This document shows positions 12,063 to 25,917 of a stretch of DNA of 64,000 nt, piece after piece. A program made the translations under genes and the position numbers. Under the pieces are notes generated by a model. It saw only the letters and a list, made by a program, of their open reading frames with translations, had not been told where the DNA came from and made no database searches. The DNA comes from Aristolochia californica. Taxonomy: Eukaryota; Streptophyta; Magnoliopsida; Piperales; Aristolochiaceae. The DNA lies in assembly GCA_029961685.1 (NCBI GenBank), contig JARWKL010000007.1:10253406-10317405 (forward strand), in the 5' to 3' direction. The stretch's first letter is position 1. Every line of letters begins with the position of its first letter.

Positions 12063-12302
12063 AAAGTGATTTATCGGTCAATAATTCATAAAGGTCTATA
12101 TTTTTTAAGAAATAACTTATGGATTGGGAGTCAACACTCGCCTAAAAATTTCCCCACCTCTACCTTTTTCTGACGATTGCAAAATCTGATTTATAAAAAC
12201 TTGAAGGAGTCCACAATCCCTAAAAGTTACAGACACTTTTTGGAATTATCTCTCTCTACATTTGTGCATTTCCATTTTAGAAGTATACTTTTTCCTTAAA
12301 TC

Positions 12303-12316
12303 AAAACTTGAGTTTT
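12303..12316. repeat. Example of the AAAACTTGAGTTTT inverted repeat
   Basis: AAAACT-TG-AGTTTT is a 14-bp perfect inverted repeat with 6-bp arms, present in most units about 240 bp after the anchor. Its AT-rich arms could unwind easily. No function can be assigned. Confidence 0.75.
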
Positions 12317-15300
12317 GACTTTTCCCTTCATCTCTCTTCAACAAAAAAGATCAAGCACACAAATCACAACAAAATGAAAATTTTAGAGTTTAAGTATGCA
12401 AAAAATTTAGAACAACAACAAATGTTGCCAAGAAAATTTAGTCACACATCGCAAATGAACACAAAAGTTTTGATATCCAAGTTTTAGAAATTCCACTAGT
12501 TCAACCTTGATAGCTTAGAATTTTAAAAGAAACCGATTTCTAATTGACCCTACACATGTTTTAATTGTGGGTATGCATGCTTGAAACATGTTAAAGATGT
12601 AGATGACCTATGGATCCAAACCTCATTAAATTCTCAAGTTTGGGTGCAGTGGTATATTTACCCAAGCCAAATAAGCTATTATATTGCCAAATTCCAAAAA
12701 AGATGACCTAACAATCGTAGATGATTGTAAAGTGATTTATCTGTCACTCATGTGTAGTGGGCTATATTTTTTTTAAAAATGTCGTATGGATTGGGAGTCA
12801 ACACTCAGCTAAAAATTCCCATGTCTCCCCTTTTTCCCGATGATTGCAAAACATGTTATATACAAACTAGAAAGAGTTTAGAATCCCTAAAATTTACAGG
12901 CACTTTTTGGAATTTTCTCTCTACATTTCTCCATTTCCTTTTTAAATGTATACTTGTTGCTTAAATTAAAACTTGAGTTTTCACTTTTCCCTTTATCTCT
13001 CGTCAACAAAAAAGATAAGGCAAACAGATGACAACAAAATGAAAATTTTAGAGTTTATGTAAGCAAAAAATTTAGAACAAAAAAAATGTAAGCAAAGTAA
13101 ATTTATTCACACACCAAAAAAGAACACAAAAGCTTTGATATCCAAGTTTGGAAAATTCGACTAGTTCTACTCTGATAGCTTGGAATTTGATAAGAAAGAG
13201 ATTTCTAATTGATCTTACACATGTTTTAAATGTGGATATGCATGCTTGAAACATGTTCAAGATGCAGATGACCAATGGATCCAAACCTCATTAAATTCTC
13301 AAGTTTGGCTGCGGTGGGATATTTACCCGAGCCATACAAGCCATTATTTTGCCCATTAACAAAAAAGTTTACCTAACAATTATAGATGATTGTAAAGTGA
13401 TTTATTGGTCAATCATGCGTAACGGGCAATATTTTTGTAAGAAATGACTTATGGATTGGGAGTCAACATTTAGCTAAAAATTCCCCGCTTCCCCCTTTTC
13501 CCAATAATTATAAAACTTAATACATAAAAACTAGAAAGAGTATACAATCCCTAAAAGTTCTAGGCACTTTTTGGAATTATCTCTCTACATTTATGCATTT
13601 CCATTTTATATGTAAAACTTTTTCCTTAAATCAAAACTTGAGTTCTCACTTCTCCCTTTAGCTCTCGTAAACAAAAATGATAAGAAAAACAGATGACAAC
13701 AAAATGAAATTTTTAGAGTTTATATATGCAAAAAATTTCGACCAACAACAAATGTAAGCAAAGAAAATTTATTCACACACCACAAACGAACACAAAAGTT
13801 TTGATATCCAAGTTGTTGAAATTCCACTAGTTCAACCCTGATTGCTTGGAATTTGAAAAGAAAGAGATTTCTAATTGATCCTACACATGTTTTAAATGTG
13901 GATATGCATGCCTGAAACATGTTAAAGATGAAGATGACCTATGGATCCAAACCTCATTAAATTTTCAAGTTTGGGTGCGGTGGGATATTTATCCAAGTCG
14001 AACAAGCCATTATTTTGGCCATTCAAAAAAAATTGATATAACAATCATAGATGATTGTAAAGTGATTTATTGATCATTCAAACCTAACGGGCTATATTTT
14101 GGTAAGAAATGACTAATGGATTAGGAGACAACACTAAACTAAAAATTCCCCCGCCTCCCCCTTTCTCGACGATTGCAAAACCTAATATAAAAAAACTAGA
14201 AAGAGTTTACAATCCCTAAAAGTTATGGGCAATTTTTGGAATTATCTCTCTCTACATTTGTGCATTTCAGTTTTAGACGTATACTTTTTCCTTAAAACTA
14301 AACTTGAGTTTTCACCTTTCCCTTTATCTCTCGTAAACCAAAAAGATATGGCTAACTAATCACAACAAAATAAAAATTTTAGATTTAATGTATCCAAAAA
14401 CATTATAACAAAAAAAATGTAAACAAAGAAAATTTATTTACACACCACAAATGAACACAATATATTTGATATCCAAGTTTGGGAAGTTCCACTAATTCAA
14501 CCCTGATAGCTTAGAATTTTATAAGAAAGAGATTTCTAATTGATCCTACACACGTTTTAAATGTGGATATGCATGCTCGAAACTTGTTAAAGATGAAGGC
14601 GACCTATGGATCCAAAACTCATTAAATTCACAAGTTTTGGTGCGGTGGGATATTTATCCGAGCCAAACAAGCCATTATTTTGCCCATTTACAAAAAAGTT
14701 GACGTAACAATCATAGATGATTGTAAAGTGATTTATCGATCAATCATACGTAACATGCCATATTTTTGTAAGAAATGACTTATGCATTGGGAATCAACAC
14801 TATGCTAAAAATTCCCCCGCCTCCCCCTTTTCCCGACGATAGCAAAAGCAGATACATAAAAACTAGAAAGAGTTTACAATCCCTAAAACTTACAGGCACT
14901 TTTTGGAATTATCGCTCTCTACAATTGTGCATTTCCAATTTAGATGTATACTTTTTCCTTAAATCAAAACTTGAGTTTTCACTTTTCCCTTTATCTCTCG
15001 TAAACAAAAAAGATAAGGCAAACAAATCACAACAAAATGAAAATTTTAGAGTTAATGTATGCAAAACATTTGGAACAACAACAAATGTAATCAAATAAAA
15101 TTTATTCACACACCACAAATGAACACAAAAGTTTTGATATCCAAGTTTGGGAAATTCCACTAGTTCAACCCTTATAGTTTAGAATTTTATTAGAAAGATA
15201 TTTCTAATTGATCCTACACATGTTTTAAATGTGGATATGCATGCTTGAAACATGTTAAAGATGTAGATGGCCTAATATACAAACCTCATTAAATTCTCAA

Positions 15301-16737
15301 GTTTGGGTGTGGTGGGATATTTACCCGAGCCAAACAAGCCATTATTTTGCCCATTTAAAAAAAAAACTAACCAAATAATCACATATTTTTGTAAACTAAT
15401 TTATCGGTCAATCATGCGTAACATGCTATATTTTTGTAAGAAATGACTTATGGATTGGGAGTCAACAGTCCGCTAAAAATTCCCCCCGCTTACCTCTTTT
15501 CCCGACAATTGCAAAACCTAATACATAAAAACTAGAAAGAGTTTACAATCCCTAAAAGTTACAGGCGCTTTTTGGATTTATCGCTCTCAACATTTGTGCA
15601 TTTCCATTTTAGATGTATACATTTTCCTAAAATCAAAACGTGAGTTTTCACTTTTCCCTTTATTTCTCTTAAAGAAAAAAGATAAGGCAGTAAGATCACA
15701 ACACAATGAAAATTTTAGAGTTTATATATGAAAAAAATTTAGAACAACAACAAATGTAAGCAAAGAAAATTTATTCACACACCACAAATGAACACAAAAG
15801 TTTTGATATCCATGTTTAGGATATTCCACTAGTTCTACCGTGATAGCTTGGAATTTGATAAGAAAGAGATTTATAATTGATCCTACTCATGTTTTAAATG
15901 TGGATATGCATCCTTGAAAATGTTAAAGATGCAGATGACTTACGGATCCAAATATCATTAAATTCTCAAGTTTGGGTGTGGTGGGATATTTACCCGAGCG
16001 AAACAAGCCATTATTTTGACCATTTACAAAAAACCTGACCTAATAATCATAGATTGTTGTAAAGTGATTTATCAATCAATCATACGTAACGGGCTATATT
16101 TTTGTCAGAAATGACTTAAGGATTGGGGGTCAACACTCAGCTAAAAATTCCCCCGCCATCCCCTTTTCCCGACGATTGCAAAACCTTATACATAAAAACT
16201 AGAAAGAGTTTACAATCCCTAAAAGTTTCAAGCAATTTTTGGAATTATCTCTCTCTACATTTGTGCATTACCATTTTAGATGTATACTTTTTCCTTAAAT
16301 CAAAACTTGAGTTTTCACTTTTCCCTTTATTTCTCGTAAAAAAAAAAAGATAAGGCAAACGAATCACAACAAAATGAAAATTTTAGAGTTTATGTATGCA
16401 AAAAATTTAGAACAACAACAAATGTAAGCAAAGAAAATTTATTCACACACCACACATGAACACAAAAGTTTTTATATCCATGTTTGGGAAATTCCTCTAG
16501 TTCTACCCTAATAGCTTGGAATTTGATTAGAAAAAGATTTCTAATTGATCCTACACATGTTTAAAATGTGAATATGCTTACGTGAAATATGTTAAGGATG
16601 CAGATGACCTATGGATCTAAATATCATTAAATTCTCAAGTTCAGGTGCGGTGGGATATTTACCCCAGCCGAACAAGCCATTATTTTGCCCATTTAAAAAA
16701 AAAGCAGACCAAACAATCATTGATGATTATCAAGTGA

Positions 16738-19700
16738 TTTATCGGTCAATCATGCGTAATGGGCTATATTTTTTTAAGAAATGACTAATGCATAGGGAGT
16801 CAACACTCAGCTAAAAATTCCCCTGCCTCCCCCTTTCACGACGATTGCAAAACCTGATATATAAAAACTAGAAAGGGTTTACAATCCCTAAAAGTTACAG
16901 GCACTTTTTGGAATTATCTCTCTCTACATTTGTGCATTTCCATTTTAGATGTATACTTTTTCCTTAAATCAAAACTTGAGTTTTCACTTTTCCTTTTATT
17001 GATCATAAACAAAAACGATAAGGCAAACAGATCACAAGAAAATGAAAATTATAGACTTTATGTATTCAAAAAATTTCAAACAACAACAAAAGTAAGCAAA
17101 GAAAATTTATTCACACACCACAAATGATCACAAAAGTTTTGATAACCAGGTTTGGGTAGTTCCTCTAATTCATCCTTGATAGCTTGGAATTTTATAAGAA
17201 AGACATTTGTAATTGATCCTACACACGTTTTAAATGTGGATATGCATGTTTGAAACATGTTAAAGATGCCGATGTCCTATGGATCCAAACCTCATTAAAT
17301 TCTCAAGTTTGGGTGCGGTGGGATATTTTCCTGAACCAAACAAGCCATTATTTATCCCATTTACAAAAAAACTTTGTTGTAAAGTGATTTATCGGTCAAT
17401 CATGCGTAACAGGCTATAATTTGGTAAGAAATGACTTACAGATTGGGAGTCAACACTCTGCTAAAAATTCCCCCGCCTCCTCCTTTTCCCGACGATTGCA
17501 AAATCGGATATATAAAAACTAGAAAGACTTTACAATCCCTAAAGGTTACCGACACCTTTTGGAATCATCTCTGACAACATTTGTGTATTTCCATTGTAGA
17601 TGTATACTTTTTCCTTAAATCAAAACTTGAGTTTTGACTTTCCCTTTATCTATAGTAAACAAAAAAGATAAGGCAAACTGATCAAATAAAAAATGAAAAT
17701 TTTAGACTTTATGTACGCCAAAAATTTAGAATAACAACAAATTTAAGTATAGAAAATTTATTCACACACCACAAATGAACACAAAAGTTTTGATATCCAA
17801 GTTTGGGAAATTTCACTAGTTCAACCTTGACAGCTTGGAATTTTATTAGAAAGATATTTCTAATTGATCGTAGACATGTTTTAAATGTGGATATGCATGC
17901 TTGAAACATGTTAAACATTGAGATGACCGATGGATCCAAACGTGATTAAATTCTCAAGTTTGGGTGCGGTGGGATATTTACCCAAACTAAACAAGCCTTT
18001 ATGTTGCCCTTTTACAAAAAAACTGACCTAACAATCATAGATGATTTTAAAGTGATTTATCGGTCAATCATGCGTAATACGCTATATTTTTGTAAGAAAT
18101 TACTTATGGATTAGGAGTCAACACTGTTTAAAATTCCGCCGCCTCCCCCTTTTCTTGCCGATTGCAAAACCTGATATATAAAAAGTATAAAGATTTTACA
18201 ATCCCTAAAAGTTATAGACACTTTTTGGAATTATGTCTGTCTACATTTTTGCATTTCCATTCTAGATGTATACTTTTTCCGTAAATCAAAACTTGAGTTT
18301 TCACTTTTCCCTCTTGCTCTCGTAAACAAAAAAGATAAGGCAAGCAAATCACAACAAAATGAATTTTTTAGAGTTTATGTATGCAAAAAATTTAGAACAA
18401 CAACAAATGTAAGAAAATAAAATTTATCGACAAACCACAAATGAACACCAAAGTTTTGATATCCAAGTTTGGGAAATTCCACTAGTTCAACCCTGATAGC
18501 TTAGAATTTTATAAGAAAGAGATTTCTAATTGATCCTACACATGTTTTAAATGTGGATATGCATGATTGAAATATATTAAAGATGCAGATGACCTAGGGA
18601 GCCAAACCTCATTAAATTCTCAAGTTTGGGTGCATGGGATATTGACCCAAGCCGAACAAGCCATTATTTTTCCCATTTACAAAAAAGTTGACCTAACAAT
18701 CATAGATGACTGTGAAGTGATTTACCTTCAATCATGCGTAACGGGCTATATTTTTGTAAGAAATGACTTATCGATTGTGAATCAACACTAAGCTAAAAAT
18801 TTCCCCGCCTCCCCATTTTCCCGACGATTGCAAAACCTGATATATAAAAAAAAGAAAGAGTTTACAATCCCTAAAAGTTCCAGGCACTTTTTGGAATTAT
18901 CTCTCTCTACATTTTTTCATTTCCCTATTAGATGTCTACTTTTTCATTAAATCAAACTTTGAGTTTTCACTTTTCCCTTTATCTCTCATAAACAAAAAAG
19001 ATAAGGCAAATAGATCACAACAAAATCAAAATTTTAGAGTTTATGTATGCAAAAAATTTAGAACAATAACAAATGTAAGCAAAGAAAATTTATTCACACA
19101 CTCCAAATGAACCCAAAAGTTTTGATATCCAAGTTTGGGAAATTCCACTAGTTCAACCCTGATAGCTTGGAATTTTATAAGAAAGAGATTTCTAATTGAT
19201 CCTACACATGTCTTAAATGTGGATATGCATGCTTGAAACATGTTAAAGATGCAGATGACCTACGGATCCAAACCTCATTAAATTCTCAAGTTTGGGTGCG
19301 GTGGGGTATTTACCCAAGCCAAACAAACCATTATTTTGCCCATTTACAAAAAAACTTTGTTGTAAAGTGATTTATCGGTCAATCATACGTAACGAACTAT
19401 ATTTTTGTAAGAAATTACTTATGGATTGGGAGTCAAGACTCAACTAAAAATTCCCCTACCTCCTCCTTTTCTCGACGATTGCAAAATCGGATATATAAAC
19501 ACTAGAAAGAGTTTCCAATCCTGAAAATTTACAGACACTTTTTGGAATCATCTCTCTCTACATTTGTGCATTTCCATTTTAGATGTATACTTTTTCTTTA
19601 AATCAAAACTTGAGTTTTGAATTTTCCCTTTATCTATAGTAAACAAAAAAGATAAGGCAAATAGATCACAGGAAAATGAAAATTTTTGAGTTAATGTATG

Positions 19701-20037
19701 CAAAAAATTTAGAACAACAACAAAAGTTAGCAAAGAAAATTTATTCATAGACCACAAATGAACACAAAAGTTTTAATATCCTTGTTTGGGAAATTCCACA
19801 AGTTCAACCCTGATTGCTTGGAATTTTATAAGAAAAATATTTCTAATTGATCCTACACATGTTTTAAATGTGGATATGCATGATTGAAACATGTTAAAGA
19901 TGCAGAAGACCAATGGATCCAAACTTCATTAAATTCTCAAGTTTGGGTGGGGGGGATATTTACCCGAGCCCAACATGCCATTATTTTGCCCATTTACAAA
20001 AAAGCTGACCGAACAATCATGGATGATTGTAAATGGA
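16738..20037 (+). repeat. Three-unit higher-order repeat with shared 17-bp deletion
   Basis: AAAACTTTGTTGTAAAGTG occurs at 17,368-17,386 and 19,351-19,369. In both the GACCTAACAATCATAGA segment is lost. Both following units also share CCTCCTCCTTTT, GCAAAATCGGATATATAAA, TTTGGAATCATCTCT and CTATAGTAAAC in place of the usual CTCTCGTAAAC. The offset is 1,983 bp, three units. Confidence 0.8.
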
Positions 20038-20158
20038 TTTATCGGTCAATCATGCATAACGAGCTATATTTTTGTAAGAAATTACTTAGGCATTGGGAGT
20101 CAACACTCAGATAAAAATTCCTCAGCCTCCCACTTTTACCGACGATTGCAAAACCTGA

Positions 20159-20168
20159 TATATAAAAA
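20159..20168 (+). promoter_or_regulatory. Example of a recurrent TATA-like motif
   Basis: TATATAAAAA follows the C-rich tract in most units (GATATATAAAAACTAG). It fits the plant TATA-box consensus. In AT-rich DNA such a motif is common by chance, and no transcript is shown, so a promoter role is only a possibility. Confidence 0.25.
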
Positions 20169-23100
20169 CTAGAAAGAGTGTACATTCCCTAAAAGTTATA
20201 TACACTTTTTGGAGTCATCTCTCTCTACAGTTGTGCATTTCCATTTTAGATGTATACTTTTTCCTTAAATCAAAACTTGAGTTTTGACTTTTCCCTTTAT
20301 CTCTCGTAAACAAAAAAGATAAGGCAAACAGATCACAACAAAATGAAAATTTTTGAGTTTATGTATGCCAAAAAATTAAAACAACAACAAATGTAAGCAA
20401 AGAAAATTTATTCACAAACCACAAATGAACACAAAAGATTTGATATCCAAGTTCAGGAAATTTAACTAGTTCAACCCCGATAGCTTGGAATTTTATAAGA
20501 AAGAGATTTCTAATTGATCCTACAAAAGTTTTAAATATGGATATGCATGCTTAAAACATGTTAAAGATGCAGACGAGCTATGGATCCAAACCTCATTAAA
20601 TTCTCAAGTTTGGGTGCGGTGGGATATTTACCCGAGCCAAACAAGCAATTAATTTGCACATTTACAAAAAAATCTGACCTAACAATCATAGATTGTTGTA
20701 AAGTAATTTATCGGTCAAACATGCGTAATGGGCTATATTTTTGCAAGAAATGACTTATGGATTGGGAGACAACACTCAGCTAAAAATTTCCCCGCCTCCC
20801 CCTTTTTTCCCGACGATTGTAAAACCTGATATATAAAAACCAGAAAGAGTTTACAATCCCTAAAAGTTAGAAACACTTTTTGGAATTACCTCTCTCTACA
20901 TTTGTGCATTTCAATTTTAGATGTATAATTTTTCCTTAAATCAAAACTTGAGTTTTCACTTTTCCCTTTATCTCTTGTAAACAATAAGATAAGGCAAACA
21001 AATCACAAAAAAAATGAAAATTTTAGAATTTATGTATGCAAAAAATTTAGAGCAACAACAAATGTAAGAAAAGAAAATTTATTCACACACCACAACTGAA
21101 CCCAAAAGTTTTGATATCCAAGTTTGGGAAATTCCACTAGTTCAACCCTGATAGCTAGGAATTTTATAAGAAAGAGATTTCTAATTGATCTTGCACATGT
21201 TTTAAATGTGGATATGCATGCTTGAAACATGTTAAAGATGTAGATGACCTCTGGATCCAAACCTCATTACATTCTCAAGTTTGGGTGCAGTGGGATATTT
21301 ACCTGAGCCAAACAAGCCATTATTTTACCAATTTACAAAAGAGCTGACCTAACAATCATAGATGATTGTAAAGATATTTATCGGTCAATCATGCATAACG
21401 GGCAATATTTTTTAAAGAAATCACTTTTGGATTGGGAGTCAACACTCAGCTAAAATTTCCCCCGCCTCCCCTTACCCGACGATTGCAAAGCGGGATATAT
21501 AAAAGCTAGAAAGAATTTACAATCCCTAAAAGTTACAAACACTTTTTTCAATTATCTCTCTTTACATTTGTCGATTTCCACTTTAGATGTGTACTTTTTC
21601 CTTAAATCAAAACTTGAGTTTTCACTTTTCCCAGTATCTCTCGTAAACAAAAAAGATAAGCCAAATAGATCACAACAAAATGAAAATTTTAGAGTTTATG
21701 TATGCAAAAAACTAAGAACAACAACAAATGTAAACAAAGAAAATTTCTTCACACACCACAAATGAACACAAATGTTTTGATATCCTTGTTTTGGAAATTC
21801 GACTAGTTCAACCCTGATAGTTTGGAATTTTATAAGAAAGTGATTTCTAATTGATCCTACACATGTTTTAAATGTGGATATGCATGTTTGAAACATATTA
21901 AAGATGCAGATCATCTATAGATCCAAACATCATTAAATTCTCAAGTTTGGGTGGGGTGGATATTTACATGAGCCAAACAAGCCATTATTTTGCCCACTTA
22001 AAAATAAGCTTACCTAACAATCATAGATGATTGTAAAGTGATTTATCGGTCAATCATGCGTAACGGGCTATATTTTTGTAAGAAATTACTTATGAATTGG
22101 GAGTTAAGACTCAACTAAAAATTCCCCTGCCTTCCCCATTTCCCGAGGATTGCAAAACCTGATATATAAAAACTAGAAAAAGTTTACAATCCCTAAAGTT
22201 ACAGACAATTTTTTGAATTATCTCTCTCTACATTTGTGCATTTCCATTTTAGATGTATACTTTTTCCTTAAGTCAAAACTTAAGTTTTCACTTTTCCCTT
22301 TATCTTCCGTAAACAAATATGATAAAGCAAATAGATCACAACAAAATCAAAATTTTAGAGTTATTGTATGCAAAAAATTTTGAACAACAAAAAATGTAAG
22401 CAAAGAAAATTTATTCACATACCACAAATGAACACAAAAGTTTTAATACCCAAGTTTGGGAAATTCCACTAGTTCAACCTTGATAGCTTGGAATTTTATA
22501 AGAAAGAGATTTCTAATTGATCTTACACATGTTTTAAATGTGGATATGCATGCATGAAACATGTTAAAGATGCAGATGACCTATGGATCCAAACCTCATT
22601 AAATTGTCAAGTTTGGGTGCGCTGGGATATTTACCCGAGCCAAACAAGCCATTATTTTGACCATTTAAAAAAAAGCTGACCGAACAATCATAGGTGATTG
22701 CAAAGTGATTTATCGATCAATCATGTGTAAAGGGCTATATTTTTGCAAGAAATTACATATGCATTGGGAGTAACCACTCGGATAAAAATTCCCCTGCCTC
22801 TCCCTTTTTTCGACGATTACAAAACCTGATATATAAAACTAGAAAGAGTTTACAATCCCAAAAAGTTACTGACACATTTTGGAATCATATCTCTCTAAAT
22901 TTGTGCATTTACATATTAGATGTATATCTTTTCCTTAAATCAAAACTTGAGTTTTGACTTTTCCATTTATCTCTCGTAAAGAATAAAGATATGGCAAATA
23001 GATCAAAACAAATTGAAAATTTTAGAGTTAATGTATGCAAAAAATTTAGAACAACAAAAAATGTAAGCAAAGAAAATTTATTCACACACCACAAACTAAC

Positions 23101-24684
23101 ACAAAAGTTTTGATATCCAAGTTTGCGAAATTTCACTAGTTCAACCCCGATAGCTTGGAATTTTATAAGAAATAGATTTCTAATTGATCCTATACATGTT
23201 TTAAATGTGGATATGCATGCTTGAAACATGTTAAAGATGCAGATGACCAATGGATCCAAACCTCATTAAATTCTAGAGTTTGGGTGCTGTGGGATATTTA
23301 CCCGAGCTAAACAAGCCATTATTTTGCACATTTACAAAAAAGCTGACCTAACAATCATTGATTGTCGTAAAGTGATTTATCGGTCAATCATGTGTAACGG
23401 GCTATATTTTTGTAAGAAATGAGTTACGGATTGGGAGTCAACACTCAGCTAAAAATTCCCCCGCCTCTACCTTTTTTTCCCGACGATTGCAAAACCTGAT
23501 ATATAAAAACTAGAAAGAGTTTACAATCCATAAATGTTACAGATACTTTTTGGAATTATCTCTCTCTACATTTGTGCGTTTCCATTTTAGATGTATACTT
23601 TTTCCTTAAATCAAAACTTGTGTTTTCACTTTTCCCTTTATCTTTCATAAACAAAAACTATACAACAAAATGAAAATTTTAGAGTTTATGTATGCAAAAA
23701 TTTTGAACATAAAAAAATGTAAGCAAAGAAAATTAATTCAAATACCACAAATGAACACAAAAGTTTTGATATCCAAGTCTGGGAAATTCCACTAGTTCAA
23801 CCCTGATAGCTTGGTATTTAATAAGAACGAGATTTCTAATTGATCCTGCACATGTTTTAAATGTGGATATGCATGCTTTAAAATTGTTAAAGATGGCAAT
23901 GATCTGTGGATCCAAACGTCATTAAAATCTCAAGTTTGGGTGCGATGGGATATTTACCCGAGCCAAACAAGCCATTGTGTTGCCCATTTACAAAAAAATA
24001 GATCTAAGAATCTTAGATGATTTTAAAGTGATTTATCGGTCAAATATGCGTAACGGGCTATTTTTTTGCAAGAAATGACTTATGAATTGGGAGACAACAT
24101 TCAGCCAAAAATTCCCCCTCCTCCCCCTTTTTTACCTGATGATTGTAAAACCTGATATATAAAAACAAGAAAGTGTTTACAATCTTTAAAAGTTATAGAC
24201 ACTTTTTTGAATTATCTCTCTCTACTTTTGTGCTTTACCATAAATCAAAACTTCAGTTTTCACTTTTCCCTTTGTCACTTGTAAACAAAAAAGATAAGGC
24301 AAACAAATCACCAAAAAATGAAAATTTTAGAGTTTATGTATGTAAAAAATTTAGAGCAACAAAAAATGTTAGCAAAGAAAATTTATTGACACACCACAAA
24401 TGAACACAAAAGTTTAGATATCCAAGGTTGGGAAATTCTACTAGTTCAACCCTAATAGCAAGAAATTTTATCAAAAAATTTCTAATTGATCCTGCACATG
24501 TTTTAAATGTGGATATGCCTGCTTGAAACATGTTAAAGATGCAGATGACATATGGATCCAAACCTCATTAAATTCTCAAGTTTGGGTGCGGTGGGATGGG
24601 ATATTTACCTAAGCCAAACAAGCCATTATTTTGCCCATTTACAAAAAAAAACTGACCTAAAAATCATAGATGATTGTAAAGTGA

Positions 24685-25917
24685 TTTATCGGTCAATCAT
24701 GTGTAACGGGCTATATTTTTGTAAGAAATGACTTATGGATTGGGAGTCAACACTCATCTAAAACTTCCCCTACGATTGCAAAACCTAATATATAAAAACA
24801 AGAAAGATTTTACAATCCCTAAAAGTTACACACTTTTTGGAATTATCTGTCTCTACACTTGTGGATTACCATTTTAGATGTATACTTTTTCCTTAAATCA
24901 TAACTTGAGTTTTGACTTTTCCCTTTATCTCTCGTAAACAAAAAAGATAAGGCAAACAGTTCACAACAAAATGAAAATTTTAGAATTTATGTATGCAAAA
25001 AATTTGAACAACAACAAATGTACGCAAAGAAACTTTATTCACACACCACAAATGAACACAAAAGTTTTGATATCCAAGTTTGGGAAATTCCACTAGTTCA
25101 ACCCTGATAGCTTCGAATATAATAAGAAACAGATTTCTAATTAATCCTGCACATATTTTAAATGTGGATATGCATGCTTGAAACATGTTAAAGATGCAAA
25201 TGACCTATGGATCCAAACCTCATTAAATTCTCAAGTTTGGGTGCTATGGGATATTTACCCGAGCCAAACAAGCCATATTTTTGTAAGAAATGACTTATGG
25301 ATTGGGTGTCAACAATCAGCTAAAAATTCCCATGCCTCCCCCTTTTGTTCCAAATGGTTGCAGAACCTTATATATAAATGCTAGAAAGAGTTTACAATCC
25401 CTAAAAGTTACATACACTTTTTGGAATTATCTCTCTCTACGATTGTGCATTTCCATTTTAGATGTATATTTTTTCCTTAAATCAAAACTTGTGTTTTCAC
25501 TTTTCCCTTTATCTCTCATAAAAAAAGAAGATAAGGCAAACAGATCACTACAAAGTGAAAATTATAGAGTTTATGTATGCAAACAAAATAGAACGACAAC
25601 AAATGTAAGCAAAGAAAATTTATTCACACACCACAAATGAACACAAAAGTTTTGATATCCAAGTTTTTAAAATTCCACTAGTTCAACCATGATAGCTTGG
25701 AATTTTATAAGGAAGAGATTTCTAATTGATCCTGCACATGTTTTGAATATGGATATGCATGCTTGAAACATGTTAAAGATGCAGATGACCTATGGATCCA
25801 AACCTCATTAAATTCCAAAGTTTCGATGCGGTGTGATATTTTCTTGAGCCAAACAAGCTATCATTTTGCCCATTTACAAACAAGCTGAGCTAACAATCAT
25901 AGATGATTGTGAAGTCA
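24685..25917 (+). repeat. Two units fused by ~100-bp deletion at ~25,276
   Basis: AAACAAGCCAT is joined to ATTTTTGTAAGAAATGAC, so the end of one unit, the ACAATCAT/ATGATTGT inverted repeat and the whole anchor of the next are missing. The anchor-to-anchor distance is 1,233 bp, about 101 bp short of two units. Confidence 0.9.

Larger units (their letters stand above)
11499..12069 (+). repeat. Truncated unit, ~95-bp deletion at ~11,698
   Basis: The unit is 571 bp. TTTGTGCATT runs straight into GGCAAAAAAATGAAAA. The AGATGTATACTTTTTCC block, the AAAACTTGAGTTTT inverted repeat and the CTCTCGTAAAC block are absent. Confidence 0.88.
11499..14065 (+). repeat. Three-unit higher-order relationship (11.5 and 13.4 kb)
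   Basis: The units at 11,499 and 13,401 share rare variants. These are TTTCGACCAACAACAAATG, CAAACGAACACAAA, CTGATTGCTTGGAATTTGAAAAG and AAAGATGAAGATGACC, preceded in both by CAAGATGCAGATGACCAATGG and CATTAACAAAAAAGTTTACC. The offset is 1,902 bp before the 95-bp deletion in the first copy and 1,996 bp after it, three units. Confidence 0.78.
10165..20037 (+). repeat. Satellite block 2: 15 anchored units
   Basis: Anchors lie at 10165, 10834, 11499, 12070, 12736, 13401, 14066, 14732, 15400, 16068, 16738, 17388, 18056, 18721 and 19371. The 11,499 unit is only 571 bp because of a deletion of about 95 bp. The spacings ending at 17,388 and 19,371 are both 650 bp and share one deletion. Three-unit relationships are visible in this block. 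I see no other feature type. Confidence 0.95.

Noticed and set aside
12736..17387. A second transposon or gene hidden in the regular stretches
   Set aside because: Every unit was followed landmark by landmark. Spacings are 650-670 bp and no non-satellite insert is present.
20141..20157. CENP-B-box-like word on the minus strand across CCCGACGATTGCAAAA
   Set aside because: It matches only 7 of the 9 essential positions of the NTTCGNNNNANNCGGGN box. With uniform base composition, more than one such partial match is expected by chance per 667-bp unit over both strands. A plant CENP-B is also not established.
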